From Secundilactobacillus pentosiphilus (lineage in GTDB: Bacteria; Bacillota; Bacilli; Lactobacillales; Lactobacillaceae): a stretch of DNA of 63,866 nucleotides. Shown piece by piece: positions 29,535-37,757 of this stretch; position 1 is the stretch's first letter, and the number at the start of each line of letters is the position of its first letter. Both the position numbers and the translations under genes were made by a program. Under the pieces are notes generated by a model that worked only from the letters and a program-made list of their open reading frames with translations, did not search any database and had not been told where the DNA came from. The stretch is from NCBI RefSeq assembly GCF_002217985.1, contig NZ_BCMI01000018.1, positions 1 to 63,866 of the forward strand. The letters are read 5' to 3'.

Positions 29535-29572
29535 GAGGACGGTAACAAAACTAAACGTTTTGTTCCGCCCTC
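29535..29572 (-). terminator. Terminator of the SRP RNA
   Basis: A 16-17-position stem joined by a TAAAC loop lies just beyond the SRP RNA 3' end and is followed by TTCTTATAC on the minus strand. Confidence 0.75.
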
Positions 29573-29573
29573 G

Positions 29574-29685
29574 TTAAAGTCATATCAACTTGGAGCACAA
29601 AGTCACTCAAACTTAGTGCTGCTTCCTTCCGGACCTGACACGATTCGTAAGGTCACCCTTGCCCCAAGGCCTTGCGGCACTTTCT
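29574..29685 (-). ncRNA. ffs: Signal recognition particle RNA (small bacterial type)
   Basis: The apical domain GTCAGGTCCGGAAGGAAGCAG is present in its canonical form apart from ordinary closing-stem variation. Outer arms CTTGGGGCA/TGTGCTCCAAG and AAAGT/ACTTT pair to close a rod of about 110 nucleotides. The short form lacks the Alu domain of the long Bacillus scRNA. It lies between tadA and dnaX, the standard Firmicutes location. The ends are estimated from pairing. Confidence 0.9.
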
Positions 29686-29746
29686 ACTGTAACATATTTA
29701 AAATCTGAATGCTAGCTAAAATGTCACTATGGTCAGTTTCATTGAT

Positions 29747-30226
29747 TTATTGCTGCTTTCTTTGCTTGTTTCGTTTTCTGGCTGCTTTAAAGAAACGTTT
29801 CAACATCATCGCTGCTTGATCCGCTAAAACGCCCTCTTCAACCTCGACTTGGTGATTCAAGCGCGCATCGTTTAACAAACCGTATAGCGACGCCACCGCC
29901 CCGGCTTTAGGGTCACGGGCACCGAAAACGACCCGGTCAATTCGTGAATTTACAATTGCGCCGCTGCACATGATGCACGGTTCCAACGTGACGTACAGCG
30001 TGCAATCGACTAGCCGCCAACTGCGCAGTGTTCGATTAGCATCACTGATCGCCATGACTTCGGCGTGGTCGCACGCCTGCTGACTGTGTTCCCGTAGATT
30101 ATGACCACGGCCGACAATCTTGCCATTGTGAACAATCACTGCGCCAATGGGCACTTCACCGATTAAATCTGATTTATGGGCCTCTAACAAGGCTTCTTCC
30201 ATGTAACGTTCATCATTTTCTATAAT
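29747..30226 (-). CDS. tadA: tRNA-specific adenosine deaminase TadA, probable ATT/ATA start
   Basis: TadA converts A34 to inosine in tRNA-Arg(ACG). The zinc site is CDHAEVM with PCIMCSGAI, and VPIGAVIV is typical. The first ATG (30202) begins at MEEALLEA with no ribosome site before it. The in-frame sequence IENDERY upstream restores the usual N-terminus (compare DELYM-type starts). The strong GGAAGGAAGG site is five bases ahead of an ATT at 30224-30226 and eight ahead of an ATA; no ATG, GTG or TTG exists before the in-frame stop. The start is therefore either a rare codon or the product of a sequence error. Confidence 0.85.
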   Translation of the reverse strand: MIENDERYMEEALLEAHKSDLIGEVPIGAVIVHNGKIVGRGHNLREHSQQACDHAEVMAISDANRTLRSWRLVDCTLYVTLEPCIMCSGAIVNSRIDRVVFGARDPKAGAVASLYGLLNDARLNHQVEVEEGVLADQAAMMLKRFFKAARKRNKQRKQQ

Positions 30227-30306
30227 GGCGGCCTTCCTTCCTTAACCATTCTGCTGAGCGGCTAAAATATTTTCACTGACAAAAAGTAATTAGGATTGCC
30301 GTCCCT

Positions 30307-30354
30307 ACCCCATATTTGGTGTTTCATTCCTAAATTAACCACAAAATATGGGGG
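30307..30354. promoter_or_regulatory. Paired NrdR-box-like repeats
   Basis: Two 16-base sites (30307-30322 and 30339-30354) resemble the NrdR box ACACWATATATWGTGT, matching 12 and about 10 positions, and start 32 bases apart, three helical turns. They precede a TTGAAA-16-TAAACT promoter-like sequence (30363-30390) upstream of nrdH. Confidence 0.6.
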
Positions 30355-30424
30355 TCTGACGGTTGAAATTTCTGCTGACTGGTGTAAACTCTATTTATCG
30401 AGATTACATAGGAGTGTGATTCAC

Positions 30425-30652
30425 ATGGCAAAAGTAACGATCTATTCACGGAACAATTGCATGCAATGCAAGATGACCAAACGGTTCTTAACCGAACATC
30501 ACGTTGACTTTATTGAACACAACATTAACGAAAGCCCGCAGTACGTCGATTATCTTAAGGACCGCGGCTTTCAGTCCCTGCCCGTCATTGAAACGGCTGA
30601 CACACAGTTCAGTGGCTTTAGACCAGATAAATTACAACAGCTGGCCATTTAA
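30425..30652 (+). CDS. nrdH: Glutaredoxin-like protein NrdH
   Basis: NrdH is the dithiol electron donor of class Ib ribonucleotide reductase. From the ATG at 30425 it has 75 residues with the CMQCKMTKRFL active site near residue 11 and the SLPVI and FSGFRPDKL motifs of the family. A longer in-frame start lacks support; AGGAG lies 11 bases ahead of 30425. It leads nrdE and nrdF but is separated from nrdE by a hairpin terminator, so its transcript may be more abundant. Confidence 0.93.
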   Translation: MAKVTIYSRNNCMQCKMTKRFLTEHHVDFIEHNINESPQYVDYLKDRGFQSLPVIETADTQFSGFRPDKLQQLAI

Positions 30653-30666
30653 CGTACGCAGGTATT

Positions 30667-30707
30667 AAGGTGGCGTATTCTGGATACCAGAAAACGTTAC
30701 CTTTTTT
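30667..30707 (+). terminator. Terminator/attenuator between nrdH and nrdE
   Basis: A 17-position stem with one mismatch and two wobble pairs, an ATA loop, then CTTTTTT lies 15 bases after nrdH. Since nrdE has no obvious separate promoter, read-through is presumably partial. Confidence 0.8.
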
Positions 30708-30751
30708 ATTTTACTTAATTTAACACTAATAGAAAAGAGTGAGTTTTAAAA

Positions 30752-32923
30752 ATGAGTTTAAAAGACCTTCAAGACGTAACTTATTACGATCTCAACAACG
30801 AAATTAATATCCCGGTAAACGGTCAGATCCCGCTGAATAAAGACCAGGAAGCACTCCAAGCATTTTTAAAACAAAATGTTGAGCCCAACACAAAGCAGTT
30901 TGCTTCGTTACAGGACCGTTTCAATTATCTGCTGGACAATGACTACATTGAGTCTGGTTTCTATCATAAGTACAAATTTACTTTTATTCAATCATTATAC
31001 GATTATTTAAAAGCTGAAAATTTCCACTTTAAGTCCTTCATGGCAGCTTACAAATTCTACGCTCAGTACGCACTGCGAACTAATGATAACGACTATTACC
31101 TAGAAAATTACATTGACCGGGTAGCAATGAACGCCCTGTACTTTGCGGATGGTGACGAACACCTCGCAATGGATCTGGCCGATGAAATGATTCACCAGCG
31201 GTATCAGCCGGCCACGCCAAGTTTCCTAAATGCCGGTCGTAAGCAACGTGGGGAATTAGTTTCCTGCTTTTTAATTCAAACAACAGATGATATGAACACC
31301 ATTGGCCGAACCATCAACTCTGCGCTGCAGCTTTCCCGAATTGGCGGCGGAGTCGGTATTAACTTATCCAACCTGCGTGGTGCTGGTGATCCCATCAAAA
31401 ATATTGAAGGTGCGGCCAGCGGTGTGGTCCCCGTCATGAAGTTATTGGAAGACAGCTTTTCTTACTCTAACCAGCTGGGCCAGCGTCAAGGTGCCGGCGT
31501 GGTTTACCTCAGTGTCTTTCACCCAGACATTATTGCGTTCCTATCAGCAAAGAAAGAAAATGCCGATGAGAAGATTCGTCTAAAGACCCTTTCACTAGGC
31601 ATTACTGTACCGGATAAATTCTACGAACTGTGCCGTGATAATCAGGATATGTACCTCTTTAGTCCATACGATGTAGAACGTGAATACGGCGTACCGTTCA
31701 GCTACGTTGATATTACTAAAGAATATGACAAGATGGTCGCTAACGATTCAATCCGTAAAAAGAAGCTGCCAGCACGTGAACTAGAAACTGAAATCGGTAA
31801 GCTTCAACAAGAATCCGGTTACCCCTATATTATCAACATCGATACTGCCAACCGGGACAGCCCCATCGACGGCCGCATCGTTATGAGCAACCTCTGTTCA
31901 GAGATTCTGCAGGTCCAAACACCATCTACGGTTGATAACACCCAGACTTACGTTCAGCTTGGTCGTGATATCTCATGCAACTTGGGATCAACCAACATTG
32001 TTAATTTAATGGCTAGTCCCGACTTCGGTCACTCCGTTGAAACCATGGTTCGTGCGTTAACTTTCATCACGGATCATTCCGATATTGACGTTGTGCCATC
32101 CATTCAAAACGGTAACAAGCTTGGTCATACCATTGGCTTAGGCGGCATGGGGCTGCATAGTTTCTTCGCTAAAAACCAGATGATGTATGGTGATCCAGAA
32201 ACAGTTGAGTTTACTAACATCTACTTCATGTTACTCAACTATTGGACCCTAGTCGCTTCCAACCAAATTGCCAAGGAACGTCACACGACCTTCTACAACT
32301 TCGAAAAGAGTGCCTACGCAGATGGCAGTTACTTTGATAAGTACACTAATCAAAGCGGTGAATTCATGCCCCAATCTGATAAAGTCAAGTCCCTCTTCAA
32401 AGACATCTTCATTCCAACCGCAGCTGATTGGGAAAAGCTGAAGCAGTCCGTTATGAAGGACGGTCTGTACCACCAAAACCGCTTAGCCGTTGCCCCTAAT
32501 GGCTCAATTTCTTACATCAATGACACCACTGCTAGTTTGCACCCCATCATCAACCGGATCGAAGAACGTCAGGAAAAGAAGATCGGTAATATTTATTACC
32601 CAGCACCTTACCTGTCAAACGAAACGTTACCTTATTATAAATCAGCTTACGATACCGATATGCGTAAAGTCATCGATGTCTACGCTGCCGCACAGCAGCA
32701 CGTGGATCAAGGGATGAGTATGACGCTCTTTATGCGCTCAACTATTCCAGAGGGCCTGTACGAGTGGAAGAAAGGCCGCACCAACAAGATGACGACCCGA
32801 GATTTGAGTATTTTACGCAACTACGCCCATAAAAAGGGGCTCAAATCAATTTACTACGTGCGGACGTTTACCGATGATCAAGGTGAAATTGGTGCTAATC
32901 AGTGTGAGAGCTGCGTGATCTAA
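30752..32923 (+). CDS. nrdE: Class Ib ribonucleoside-diphosphate reductase alpha subunit
   Basis: NrdE reduces ribonucleoside diphosphates to deoxy forms with NrdF and NrdH. The 723-residue protein has the NLCSE motif (Asn380, Cys382, Glu384), the GELVSC segment holding the first catalytic cysteine, the QRQGAG loop, and the C-terminal CESC redox pair. It lacks the ATP-cone, as usual for class Ib. It is the second gene of nrdHEF. nrdI, which supplies oxidant for the dimanganese cofactor, is not in the cluster. Confidence 0.95.
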   Translation: MSLKDLQDVTYYDLNNEINIPVNGQIPLNKDQEALQAFLKQNVEPNTKQFASLQDRFNYLLDNDYIESGFYHKYKFTFIQSLYDYLKAENFHFKSFMAAYKFYAQYALRTNDNDYYLENYIDRVAMNALYFADGDEHLAMDLADEMIHQRYQPATPSFLNAGRKQRGELVSCFLIQTTDDMNTIGRTINSALQLSRIGGGVGINLSNLRGAGDPIKNIEGAASGVVPVMKLLEDSFSYSNQLGQRQGAGVVYLSVFHPDIIAFLSAKKENADEKIRLKTLSLGITVPDKFYELCRDNQDMYLFSPYDVEREYGVPFSYVDITKEYDKMVANDSIRKKKLPARELETEIGKLQQESGYPYIINIDTANRDSPIDGRIVMSNLCSEILQVQTPSTVDNTQTYVQLGRDISCNLGSTNIVNLMASPDFGHSVETMVRALTFITDHSDIDVVPSIQNGNKLGHTIGLGGMGLHSFFAKNQMMYGDPETVEFTNIYFMLLNYWTLVASNQIAKERHTTFYNFEKSAYADGSYFDKYTNQSGEFMPQSDKVKSLFKDIFIPTAADWEKLKQSVMKDGLYHQNRLAVAPNGSISYINDTTASLHPIINRIEERQEKKIGNIYYPAPYLSNETLPYYKSAYDTDMRKVIDVYAAAQQHVDQGMSMTLFMRSTIPEGLYEWKKGRTNKMTTRDLSILRNYAHKKGLKSIYYVRTFTDDQGEIGANQCESCVI

Positions 32924-32981
32924 ACAGTGCTTGCAGGAATCATTTTATTCGTTGCAATCAGACGCTAAAGGAGTTTAAATA

Positions 32982-33938
32982 ATGACAGAATCATATCATG
33001 CAATAAACTGGAACGCGGTGGACGATCAAATTGATAAGGCCACTTGGGAAAAATTAACGGAACAATTTTGGTTAGACACTCGAATTCCGCTTTCAAACGA
33101 TCTCGATGACTGGCGTGGACTCGATGACACTCATAAATGGGTTGTTGGTCACGTCTTTGGTGGATTAACCTTGTTGGATACTTTGCAGTCGCAAGACGGC
33201 ATGGCATCCTTAAGAAAAGATACTCAAACCCAACACGAAATGGCCGTTTTGAACAACATTCAGTTTATGGAGTCAGTCCATGCGAAAAGTTATTCGTCGA
33301 TTTTTACAACCTTAAATACGCCAGATGAGATCGATGAGATTTTTAACTGGAGCGATACTGAAGAATTTTTGCAAAACAAGGCGCTGCGGATTCGGGACCT
33401 TTACCATGATGACGGCCATCCGTTGAAGAAAAAGATTGCCAACGTCTTCTTGGAAACCTTCCTCTTTTACTCTGGCTTCTTTACCCCACTATATTACTTA
33501 GGGCACAACAAGCTGGCTAACGTCGCTGAAATTATTAAGCTGATTCTCCGGGACGAATCCGTCCACGGTACCTATATCGGCTACAAGTTCCAAATCGGCT
33601 ATAACCAGTTAGGTGAAAATGAACAACAGGAATTAAAGGACTGGATGTTTAACTTCCTGTATGAACTCTACGAGAACGAAGAGAAGTATACCCACTTGGT
33701 CTATGATCAGGTTGGCTGGACTGATCAAGTTTTGACATTTATTCGTTATAACGCCAATAAAGCCTTAATGAACTTGGGTCAAGACCCGCTCTTCCCTGAT
33801 ACAGCGGATGATGTTAACCCCATCGTGATGAACGGGATCTCAACCACCACTGCTAACCACGACTTCTTCTCCCAAGTTGGTAACGGCTACCTCTTAGGAA
33901 ACGTTGAAGCGATGCAGGATGGCGATTACGATATTTAA
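32982..33938 (+). CDS. nrdF: Class Ib ribonucleoside-diphosphate reductase beta subunit
   Basis: NrdF holds the dimetal-tyrosyl radical cofactor for NrdE. The 318 residues include Glu97, His100 and Tyr104 in the MESVHAKSYSSIF segment and the ESVHGTYIGYKF region carrying the second ligand set. It follows nrdE by about 60 bases with GGAG before the ATG. A hairpin terminator ends the operon. Whether iron or manganese is used cannot be told from sequence; many lactobacilli rely on manganese. Confidence 0.95.
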   Translation: MTESYHAINWNAVDDQIDKATWEKLTEQFWLDTRIPLSNDLDDWRGLDDTHKWVVGHVFGGLTLLDTLQSQDGMASLRKDTQTQHEMAVLNNIQFMESVHAKSYSSIFTTLNTPDEIDEIFNWSDTEEFLQNKALRIRDLYHDDGHPLKKKIANVFLETFLFYSGFFTPLYYLGHNKLANVAEIIKLILRDESVHGTYIGYKFQIGYNQLGENEQQELKDWMFNFLYELYENEEKYTHLVYDQVGWTDQVLTFIRYNANKALMNLGQDPLFPDTADDVNPIVMNGISTTTANHDFFSQVGNGYLLGNVEAMQDGDYDI

Positions 33939-33955
33939 GTCACCACTTGAACGCA

Positions 33956-33994
33956 AAAAGGATGATGCCTTTATACAGAGCACCATCCTTTTTT
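33956..33994 (+). terminator. Terminator of nrdHEF
   Basis: An AAAGGATG/CATCCTTT stem with inner TGC/GCA pairs is followed by TTTTTT on the plus strand. Confidence 0.75.
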
Positions 33995-34158
33995 GACGTT
34001 AGTTTTTGAAAAGTGCTCTTCAGCTACCAGCAGTACTCACCGTCAACACCCTAAAATAGCATCCTTAGCCAACTTAACGTTACATTCAAGCCAGATGGTC
34101 ATGGCTGAAATAGAAGCTGATACCAACCGAATTTTGCAGTTTCAAGCTCTGACGACAA

Positions 34159-34190
34159 AAAAAGCACTGTGCATACGCACAGTGCTTTTT
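34159..34190. terminator. Bidirectional terminator after rplL
   Basis: A perfect 14-bp stem AAAAAGCACTGTGC with an ATAC loop has A/T tracts on both sides. It ends rplJL and backs up nrdHEF. The 33995-34158 gap has nothing else. Confidence 0.9.
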
Positions 34191-34208
34191 AGAACAGGTA
34201 GCCTTAAA

Positions 34209-34574
34209 TTACTTAAGGGTAACCACGCCACCAACTTCTTCAAGCTTAGCTTTAAGATCGTTGGCTTCGTCTTCTGAAACGCCTTCCTTGATAACTGAAG
34301 GTACGTTATCAACAAGACCCTTAGCATCCTTTAAACCAAGACCAGTGATCTCACGGACAGCCTTGATAGCCTTAACCTTTTGGTCACCTGATTCAGTTAA
34401 TTCAACATCGTATGAGTCCTTAGCAGCACCTGCATCGGCACCACCAGCAGCTGCAGCAACTGGAGCAGCAGCAGAAACATCGAATTCGTCTTCGATTGCC
34501 TTAACAAGGTCGTTTAAATCTGAGATTGACGCTTCTTTTAATGAAGCGATGATAGCATCTTTATCAAAAGCCAT
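34209..34574 (-). CDS. rplL: 50S ribosomal protein L7/L12
   Basis: This is the acidic stalk protein, 121 residues, that recruits translation factors. It has the N-terminal dimerisation helix ([17 protein letters not shown]), an alanine/glycine-rich hinge (about 38-55), and the C-terminal domain [23 protein letters not shown]. The ATG at 34574 follows GGAGG; an upstream in-frame codon adds five residues across the ribosome site. It is the last gene of the rplJL operon. Confidence 0.98.
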   Translation of the reverse strand: MAFDKDAIIASLKEASISDLNDLVKAIEDEFDVSAAAPVAAAAGGADAGAAKDSYDVELTESGDQKVKAIKAVREITGLGLKDAKGLVDNVPSVIKEGVSEDEANDLKAKLEEVGGVVTLK

Positions 34575-34621
34575 TTTTGTTTCCTCCATTTTATATTGAA
34601 ATAGTTATTTGAGATACAGGG

Positions 34622-35125
34622 TTAGGCAGCTTCGCCTTCACCCTTGTCAGCGACAGCCTTAACCGCACGCGCAATTTTACGCATAGGATCAGACAAGGCA
34701 CTAGCAAGCATTGACAACAAGTCTTCACGACTTGGCATCGTTGCGTAAGTGTTGATTTCATCAAGTGAAGCAACCTTACCTTCAACCATACCACCCTTAA
34801 GGGTCAAAGCATCATGGCTATCAGCAAACTTCTTCAAAATCTTAGCAGGTGCAATTGCGTCTTCGTCTGAAAAGGCAACGGCAGTTGGGCCAACAAAGGT
34901 ATCTTTTAAATCTTCGTAACCGGCCTTTTCTGCAGCACGGGTCAAAACCTTGTTCTTGATAACACTCATTGAAACACCGGCTTCACGCAATTGCTTACGT
35001 AAGTCAGTCACTTCAGCAACCGTTAAACCACGGTAGTCAACCACGATAGCTGATTGAGCGTTGTTAAAACGTTCAGTGGCTTCGTCAACTGCCTTAGCTT
35101 TGATTGCAATGTTTTCTTTACTCAT
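34622..35125 (-). CDS. rplJ: 50S ribosomal protein L10
   Basis: L10 anchors L7/L12 dimers on 23S rRNA at the stalk base. The protein, 167 residues, opens [20 protein letters not shown] and contains [31 protein letters not shown], the RNA-binding part, with a C-terminal helix for L7/L12. A GTG three codons upstream lies in the AGGAGGTG site itself, so the ATG at 35125 is chosen. Excess L10 or L10-L12 complex is expected to bind the leader just upstream. Confidence 0.97.
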   Translation of the reverse strand: MSKENIAIKAKAVDEATERFNNAQSAIVVDYRGLTVAEVTDLRKQLREAGVSMSVIKNKVLTRAAEKAGYEDLKDTFVGPTAVAFSDEDAIAPAKILKKFADSHDALTLKGGMVEGKVASLDEINTYATMPSREDLLSMLASALSDPMRKIARAVKAVADKGEGEAA

Positions 35126-35149
35126 TAGTTTCACCTCCTGAATTCTTTT

Positions 35150-35275
35150 AGGAATAAAAAATCCCTATGTCCGCCAGGCATAGAGAGAAATGTAAAACTA
35201 AATTCACATCTTCCTCGGCAGGTAGATTGAGGCTTTCGCCACCTGAGTCTTGGGCAGAACAAATATCAACTTGTT
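35150..35275 (-). promoter_or_regulatory. L10 leader RNA with attenuator
   Basis: The rplJ leader contains CCCAAGACTCAGGTGGCGAA and CCTGCCGAGGAAGA, hallmarks of the Firmicutes L10 leader, and a CTCTATG.../CATAGGG terminator hairpin followed by TTTTTT at about 35155-35187. Binding of L10-L12 would favour termination. Confidence 0.85.
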
Positions 35276-35276
35276 A

Positions 35277-35305
35277 AGCATACCGAATGCTTTAACAAAA
35301 GTCAA
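35277..35305 (-). promoter_or_regulatory. rplJL promoter
   Basis: TTGACT (35300-35305), 17 bases, then TATGCT (35277-35282) on the minus strand, directly upstream of the L10 leader. Confidence 0.75.
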
Positions 35306-35324
35306 TACGGGATTTTCTATTTAA

Positions 35325-36017
35325 TTAAAGGGATGCCACATCAACGTTGACACTAGGGCCAAAGGTTGATGAGATCGATACGTGTTGAACGTAAGTCCCC
35401 TTAACAGCTGCGGGACGGGCTGAAACAACCACGTTCGCAATCGTCTTCAAGTTTTCAACTAACTTGTCAGCGTCGAATGATACCTTACCAACAGGAACAG
35501 CAACGTTACCGTCACGGTCAGTCCGGTAAGTCACCTTACCAGCTTTAGAATCGTTAACAGCTTTCGTTACATCCATGGTAACAGTACCAGTCTTAGGGTT
35601 AGGCATTAAGCCCTTAGGTCCAAGAACACGACCTAAACGACCAACTTGGGCCATCATATCTGGTGTTGCAATGGCAACATCAAAGTCCAACCAGCCATCT
35701 TGGATCTTAGAAACTAAGTCGTCTTCACCAACAAAGTCAGCGCCAGCGGCTTCAGCTTCCTTAGCCTTGTCACCCTTAGCAAATACAATCACAGTCTGTT
35801 CCTTACCAGTACCGTTTGGCAGAACAACTGCCCCACGGAGCTGTTGGTCAGCTTGCTTTGTATCTACGTTAAGCTTAAATGCAATTTCAACCGTTGCATC
35901 AAACTTAGCAAAATCAATCTTCTTAACTAAATCAACAGCTTCATCAAGTGCGTAGTTTTTGTCTGGTTCTACTTGCTTGACAGCGTCTTGATACTTTTTA
36001 CCTCTTTTATGAGCCAT
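35325..36017 (-). CDS. rplA: 50S ribosomal protein L1
   Basis: L1 forms the mobile stalk that guides deacylated tRNA out of the ribosome. From the ATG at 36017 it has 230 residues, beginning [15 protein letters not shown], with the conserved [16 protein letters not shown] and [16 protein letters not shown] segments. AAGGAGG precedes the start; the longer frame runs through the ribosome site. L1 commonly represses its own operon by binding an mRNA mimic of its rRNA site, and such a motif precedes both rplK and rplA here. Confidence 0.97.
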   Translation of the reverse strand: MAHKRGKKYQDAVKQVEPDKNYALDEAVDLVKKIDFAKFDATVEIAFKLNVDTKQADQQLRGAVVLPNGTGKEQTVIVFAKGDKAKEAEAAGADFVGEDDLVSKIQDGWLDFDVAIATPDMMAQVGRLGRVLGPKGLMPNPKTGTVTMDVTKAVNDSKAGKVTYRTDRDGNVAVPVGKVSFDADKLVENLKTIANVVVSARPAAVKGTYVQHVSISSTFGPSVNVDVASL

Positions 36018-36040
36018 CTTGTGAATTCCTCCTTGCAAAT

Positions 36041-36066
36041 GTGGTTATAACGGCTTGGCCTCCCAC
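36041..36066 (-). promoter_or_regulatory. Putative L1-binding motif before rplA
   Basis: The leader reads GTGGGAGG-CCAAGCC-...-AACCAC, a GTGG/CCAC stem with an inner GGC/GCC step, resembling the L1 site on 23S rRNA. A related motif precedes rplK. Confidence 0.5.
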
Positions 36067-36112
36067 TTGATACATTTGCTTTAACAAAGTATCCGTAGTG
36101 TTGTAGCTGGGA

Positions 36113-36538
36113 TTAACCTTCTACAGTGAAGCCCATGCTACGAGCAGTACCTTCAACCATGCGCATAGCTGCTTCAACGTCAGCAGCGTTTAGGTCTTGC
36201 ATTTTGGTCTCAGCGATTTGCTTAACTTGATCCTTGGTTACCTTAGCAACCTTTTTCGTGTTAGGTTCGCCTGAACCGTGTTCAACACCGGCGGCCTTCT
36301 TTAACAGAACGGCTGCTGGCGGAGTTTTAGTAATGAAGTCGAATGAACGATCTTCATAAACCGTAATAACAACTGGAATAATCATCCCAGCTTGATCGGC
36401 AGTACGAGCATTAAAATCCTTCGTAAAGCCCATGATGTTAATTCCGGCTTGGCCCAATGCTGGACCAACTGGCGGAGCTGGTGTTGCTTTGCCCGCAGGA
36501 ATTTGCAATTTAACAACGTTAGCTACTTTTTTAGCCAC
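36113..36538 (-). CDS. rplK: 50S ribosomal protein L11
   Basis: L11 lies at the GTPase centre of the large subunit and is the thiostrepton-site protein. Beginning at GTG (36538) it has 141 residues, the standard length: [35 protein letters not shown], then the [17 protein letters not shown]-binding half. AAGGAGG is nine bases ahead of the GTG. It heads rplK-rplA. The ORF can be extended 31 codons upstream without a ribosome site. Confidence 0.97.
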   Translation of the reverse strand: MAKKVANVVKLQIPAGKATPAPPVGPALGQAGINIMGFTKDFNARTADQAGMIIPVVITVYEDRSFDFITKTPPAAVLLKKAAGVEHGSGEPNTKKVAKVTKDQVKQIAETKMQDLNAADVEAAMRMVEGTARSMGFTVEG

Positions 36539-36560
36539 GAGACATACCTCCTTGAGTCCG

Positions 36561-36600
36561 TGTTGTGGTAAATGGAGAGCAGATTTCTCCTCCCACACGT
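36561..36600 (-). promoter_or_regulatory. Putative L1-binding motif in the rplK leader
   Basis: GTGTGGGAGGAG...CTCTCCATTTACCACAACAC forms a two-part stem with the same GTGGGAGG and ACCACA blocks as the rplA leader, consistent with autoregulation by L1. A TTGGCA-17-TAGTTT promoter lies at 36622-36650. Confidence 0.55.
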
Positions 36601-36667
36601 GTATGCAGAACATACTCATATAAACTACCACAATTACAGCGACTTGCCAAGTAATTCTTTAGATTAT

Positions 36668-37216
36668 TTAGGCAACTGGATCTACTTGGTCAAAATTAAG
36701 TTCAGCGCTGGTTTCACGCCCGAACATATTAATATTAACCTTAAGCTTACCCTTTTCGTGATCGATCTCGGTAATCTTGCCTTCCATTCCTGAAAAGGCG
36801 CCATCGACGATTTTAACCGTATCATCAACATCCACGTCAAGATCTTCGTGGCGGCTGCTCATACCTAATCGCTTCAAGATCAATTCAACTTCATCAGGTA
36901 GCAATGGTGTTGGCTTTGAGCCCTGACCATGAGAACCGATAAAGCCGGTAACACCAGGTGTGTTACGAACGATGTACCAAGCATCATCCGTCATCACCAT
37001 TTCAACCAAGACGTAACCTGGGAAGGTTTTGTCCATCTTGATTTTTTCCTTACCGTTCTTAACTTCACGTTCCTCTTCTTCGGGAACGACTACCCGGAAA
37101 ATGTAGTCTTGCATCCCCATTGATTGGGCACGTGATTCCAAGTTCATCTTTACTTTGTTTTCATAGCCAGAATAGGTATGAAGGACATACCACTGCTTTT
37201 CAGCTGATTCAACCAT
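36668..37216 (-). CDS. nusG: Transcription elongation/antitermination factor NusG
   Basis: NusG, 182 residues, binds RNA polymerase and couples it with the ribosome or Rho. The NGN domain starts EKQWYVLHTYSGYENKVK, and the C-terminal KOW domain contains VKIVDGAFSGMEGKITEIDHEKGKLKV. It sits between secE and rplK as in most bacteria. A hairpin and a -10-like box lie upstream. Confidence 0.97.
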   Translation of the reverse strand: MVESAEKQWYVLHTYSGYENKVKMNLESRAQSMGMQDYIFRVVVPEEEEREVKNGKEKIKMDKTFPGYVLVEMVMTDDAWYIVRNTPGVTGFIGSHGQGSKPTPLLPDEVELILKRLGMSSRHEDLDVDVDDTVKIVDGAFSGMEGKITEIDHEKGKLKVNINMFGRETSAELNFDQVDPVA

Positions 37217-37268
37217 TTTGTTCCATCCTTTCCTAAAGGGACTGATACAGTCATCAAATCAAAATAAA

Positions 37269-37308
37269 AAAACTTCGACAGCGCGAAGTTTTCGTCAAAA
37301 CTATTATA
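37269..37308 (-). terminator. Hairpin and -10 box between secE and nusG
   Basis: AAAACTTCG/CGAAGTTTT followed by TTTTATTTT on the minus strand (37269-37292) is a clear terminator. A perfect TATAAT lies only ten bases upstream of it (37303-37308), so a transcript begun there would meet the hairpin at once. It may end secE or attenuate nusG. Confidence 0.65.
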
Positions 37309-37331
37309 GCATAGATTACCGTCTAGTGGCA

Positions 37332-37508
37332 TTAAGCCAAGAACTTTAATCCTATTTGAACCAGATAGTCGATAACCCCTAAAAAGATCGCCATGGACAA
37401 AGCAACAAAGATCACGCTGCCTGTATCCTTTCGCGTCTGTTTGGCATCGGGCCAAGAAACTTGTTTCATTTCGTCTTTAACAGCAACTAAAAATCTAAAA
37501 AAGCGCAT
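37332..37508 (-). CDS. secE: Preprotein translocase subunit SecE
   Basis: SecE is the small membrane subunit of the SecYEG channel. Its 58 residues begin MRFFRFLVAVKDEMKQVSWPD, with the conserved VSWP amphipathic helix, followed by a single membrane segment (about residues 34-54). AGGAGG precedes the ATG. The gene sits between rpmG and nusG, the usual location. Confidence 0.95.
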   Translation of the reverse strand: MRFFRFLVAVKDEMKQVSWPDAKQTRKDTGSVIFVALSMAIFLGVIDYLVQIGLKFLA

Positions 37509-37538
37509 GAGATCCTCCTTACACCGGGTATTCGCGCG

Positions 37539-37688
37539 TTACCGGGTCTCCCGATGTAACGTATGCTTACCACAATACTTACAGTACTTTTTTACTTCAA
37601 GCCGAACTTTACGATTAGGACTAGCCGGGACCGTGTAGTTCCGGGATCCACAGACAGAACATGCTAACGCAACTTTCTTTTGAGCCAC
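37539..37688 (-). CDS. rpmG: 50S ribosomal protein L33 (zinc-binding form)
   Basis: This 49-residue L33 carries two CxxC pairs (CSVCGS and CKYCGK) for zinc and has the [21 protein letters not shown]-terminus of the family. The start is GTG at 37688, eight bases after GGAGG. It lies 30 bases before secE, matching the Bacillus rpmGB-secE-nusG order. Only this zinc type is in the window, so a zinc-independent paralogue cannot be excluded. Confidence 0.95.
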   Translation of the reverse strand: MAQKKVALACSVCGSRNYTVPASPNRKVRLEVKKYCKYCGKHTLHRETR

Positions 37689-37757
37689 GTCTAACACCTC
37701 CTTATAGCAAGTTTCATAGTATCATCTACGCCAAGACTATGTCAAGGAACCAGTCAC

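Noticed and set aside
33995-34158. Hidden small gene between nrdF and rplL
   Set aside because: Short frames lack ribosome sites and resemble no family.
36569-36631. N-terminal extension of L11
   Set aside because: The extra 31 codons run through the leader motif; the GTG at 36538 has the ribosome site and gives the standard 141 residues.
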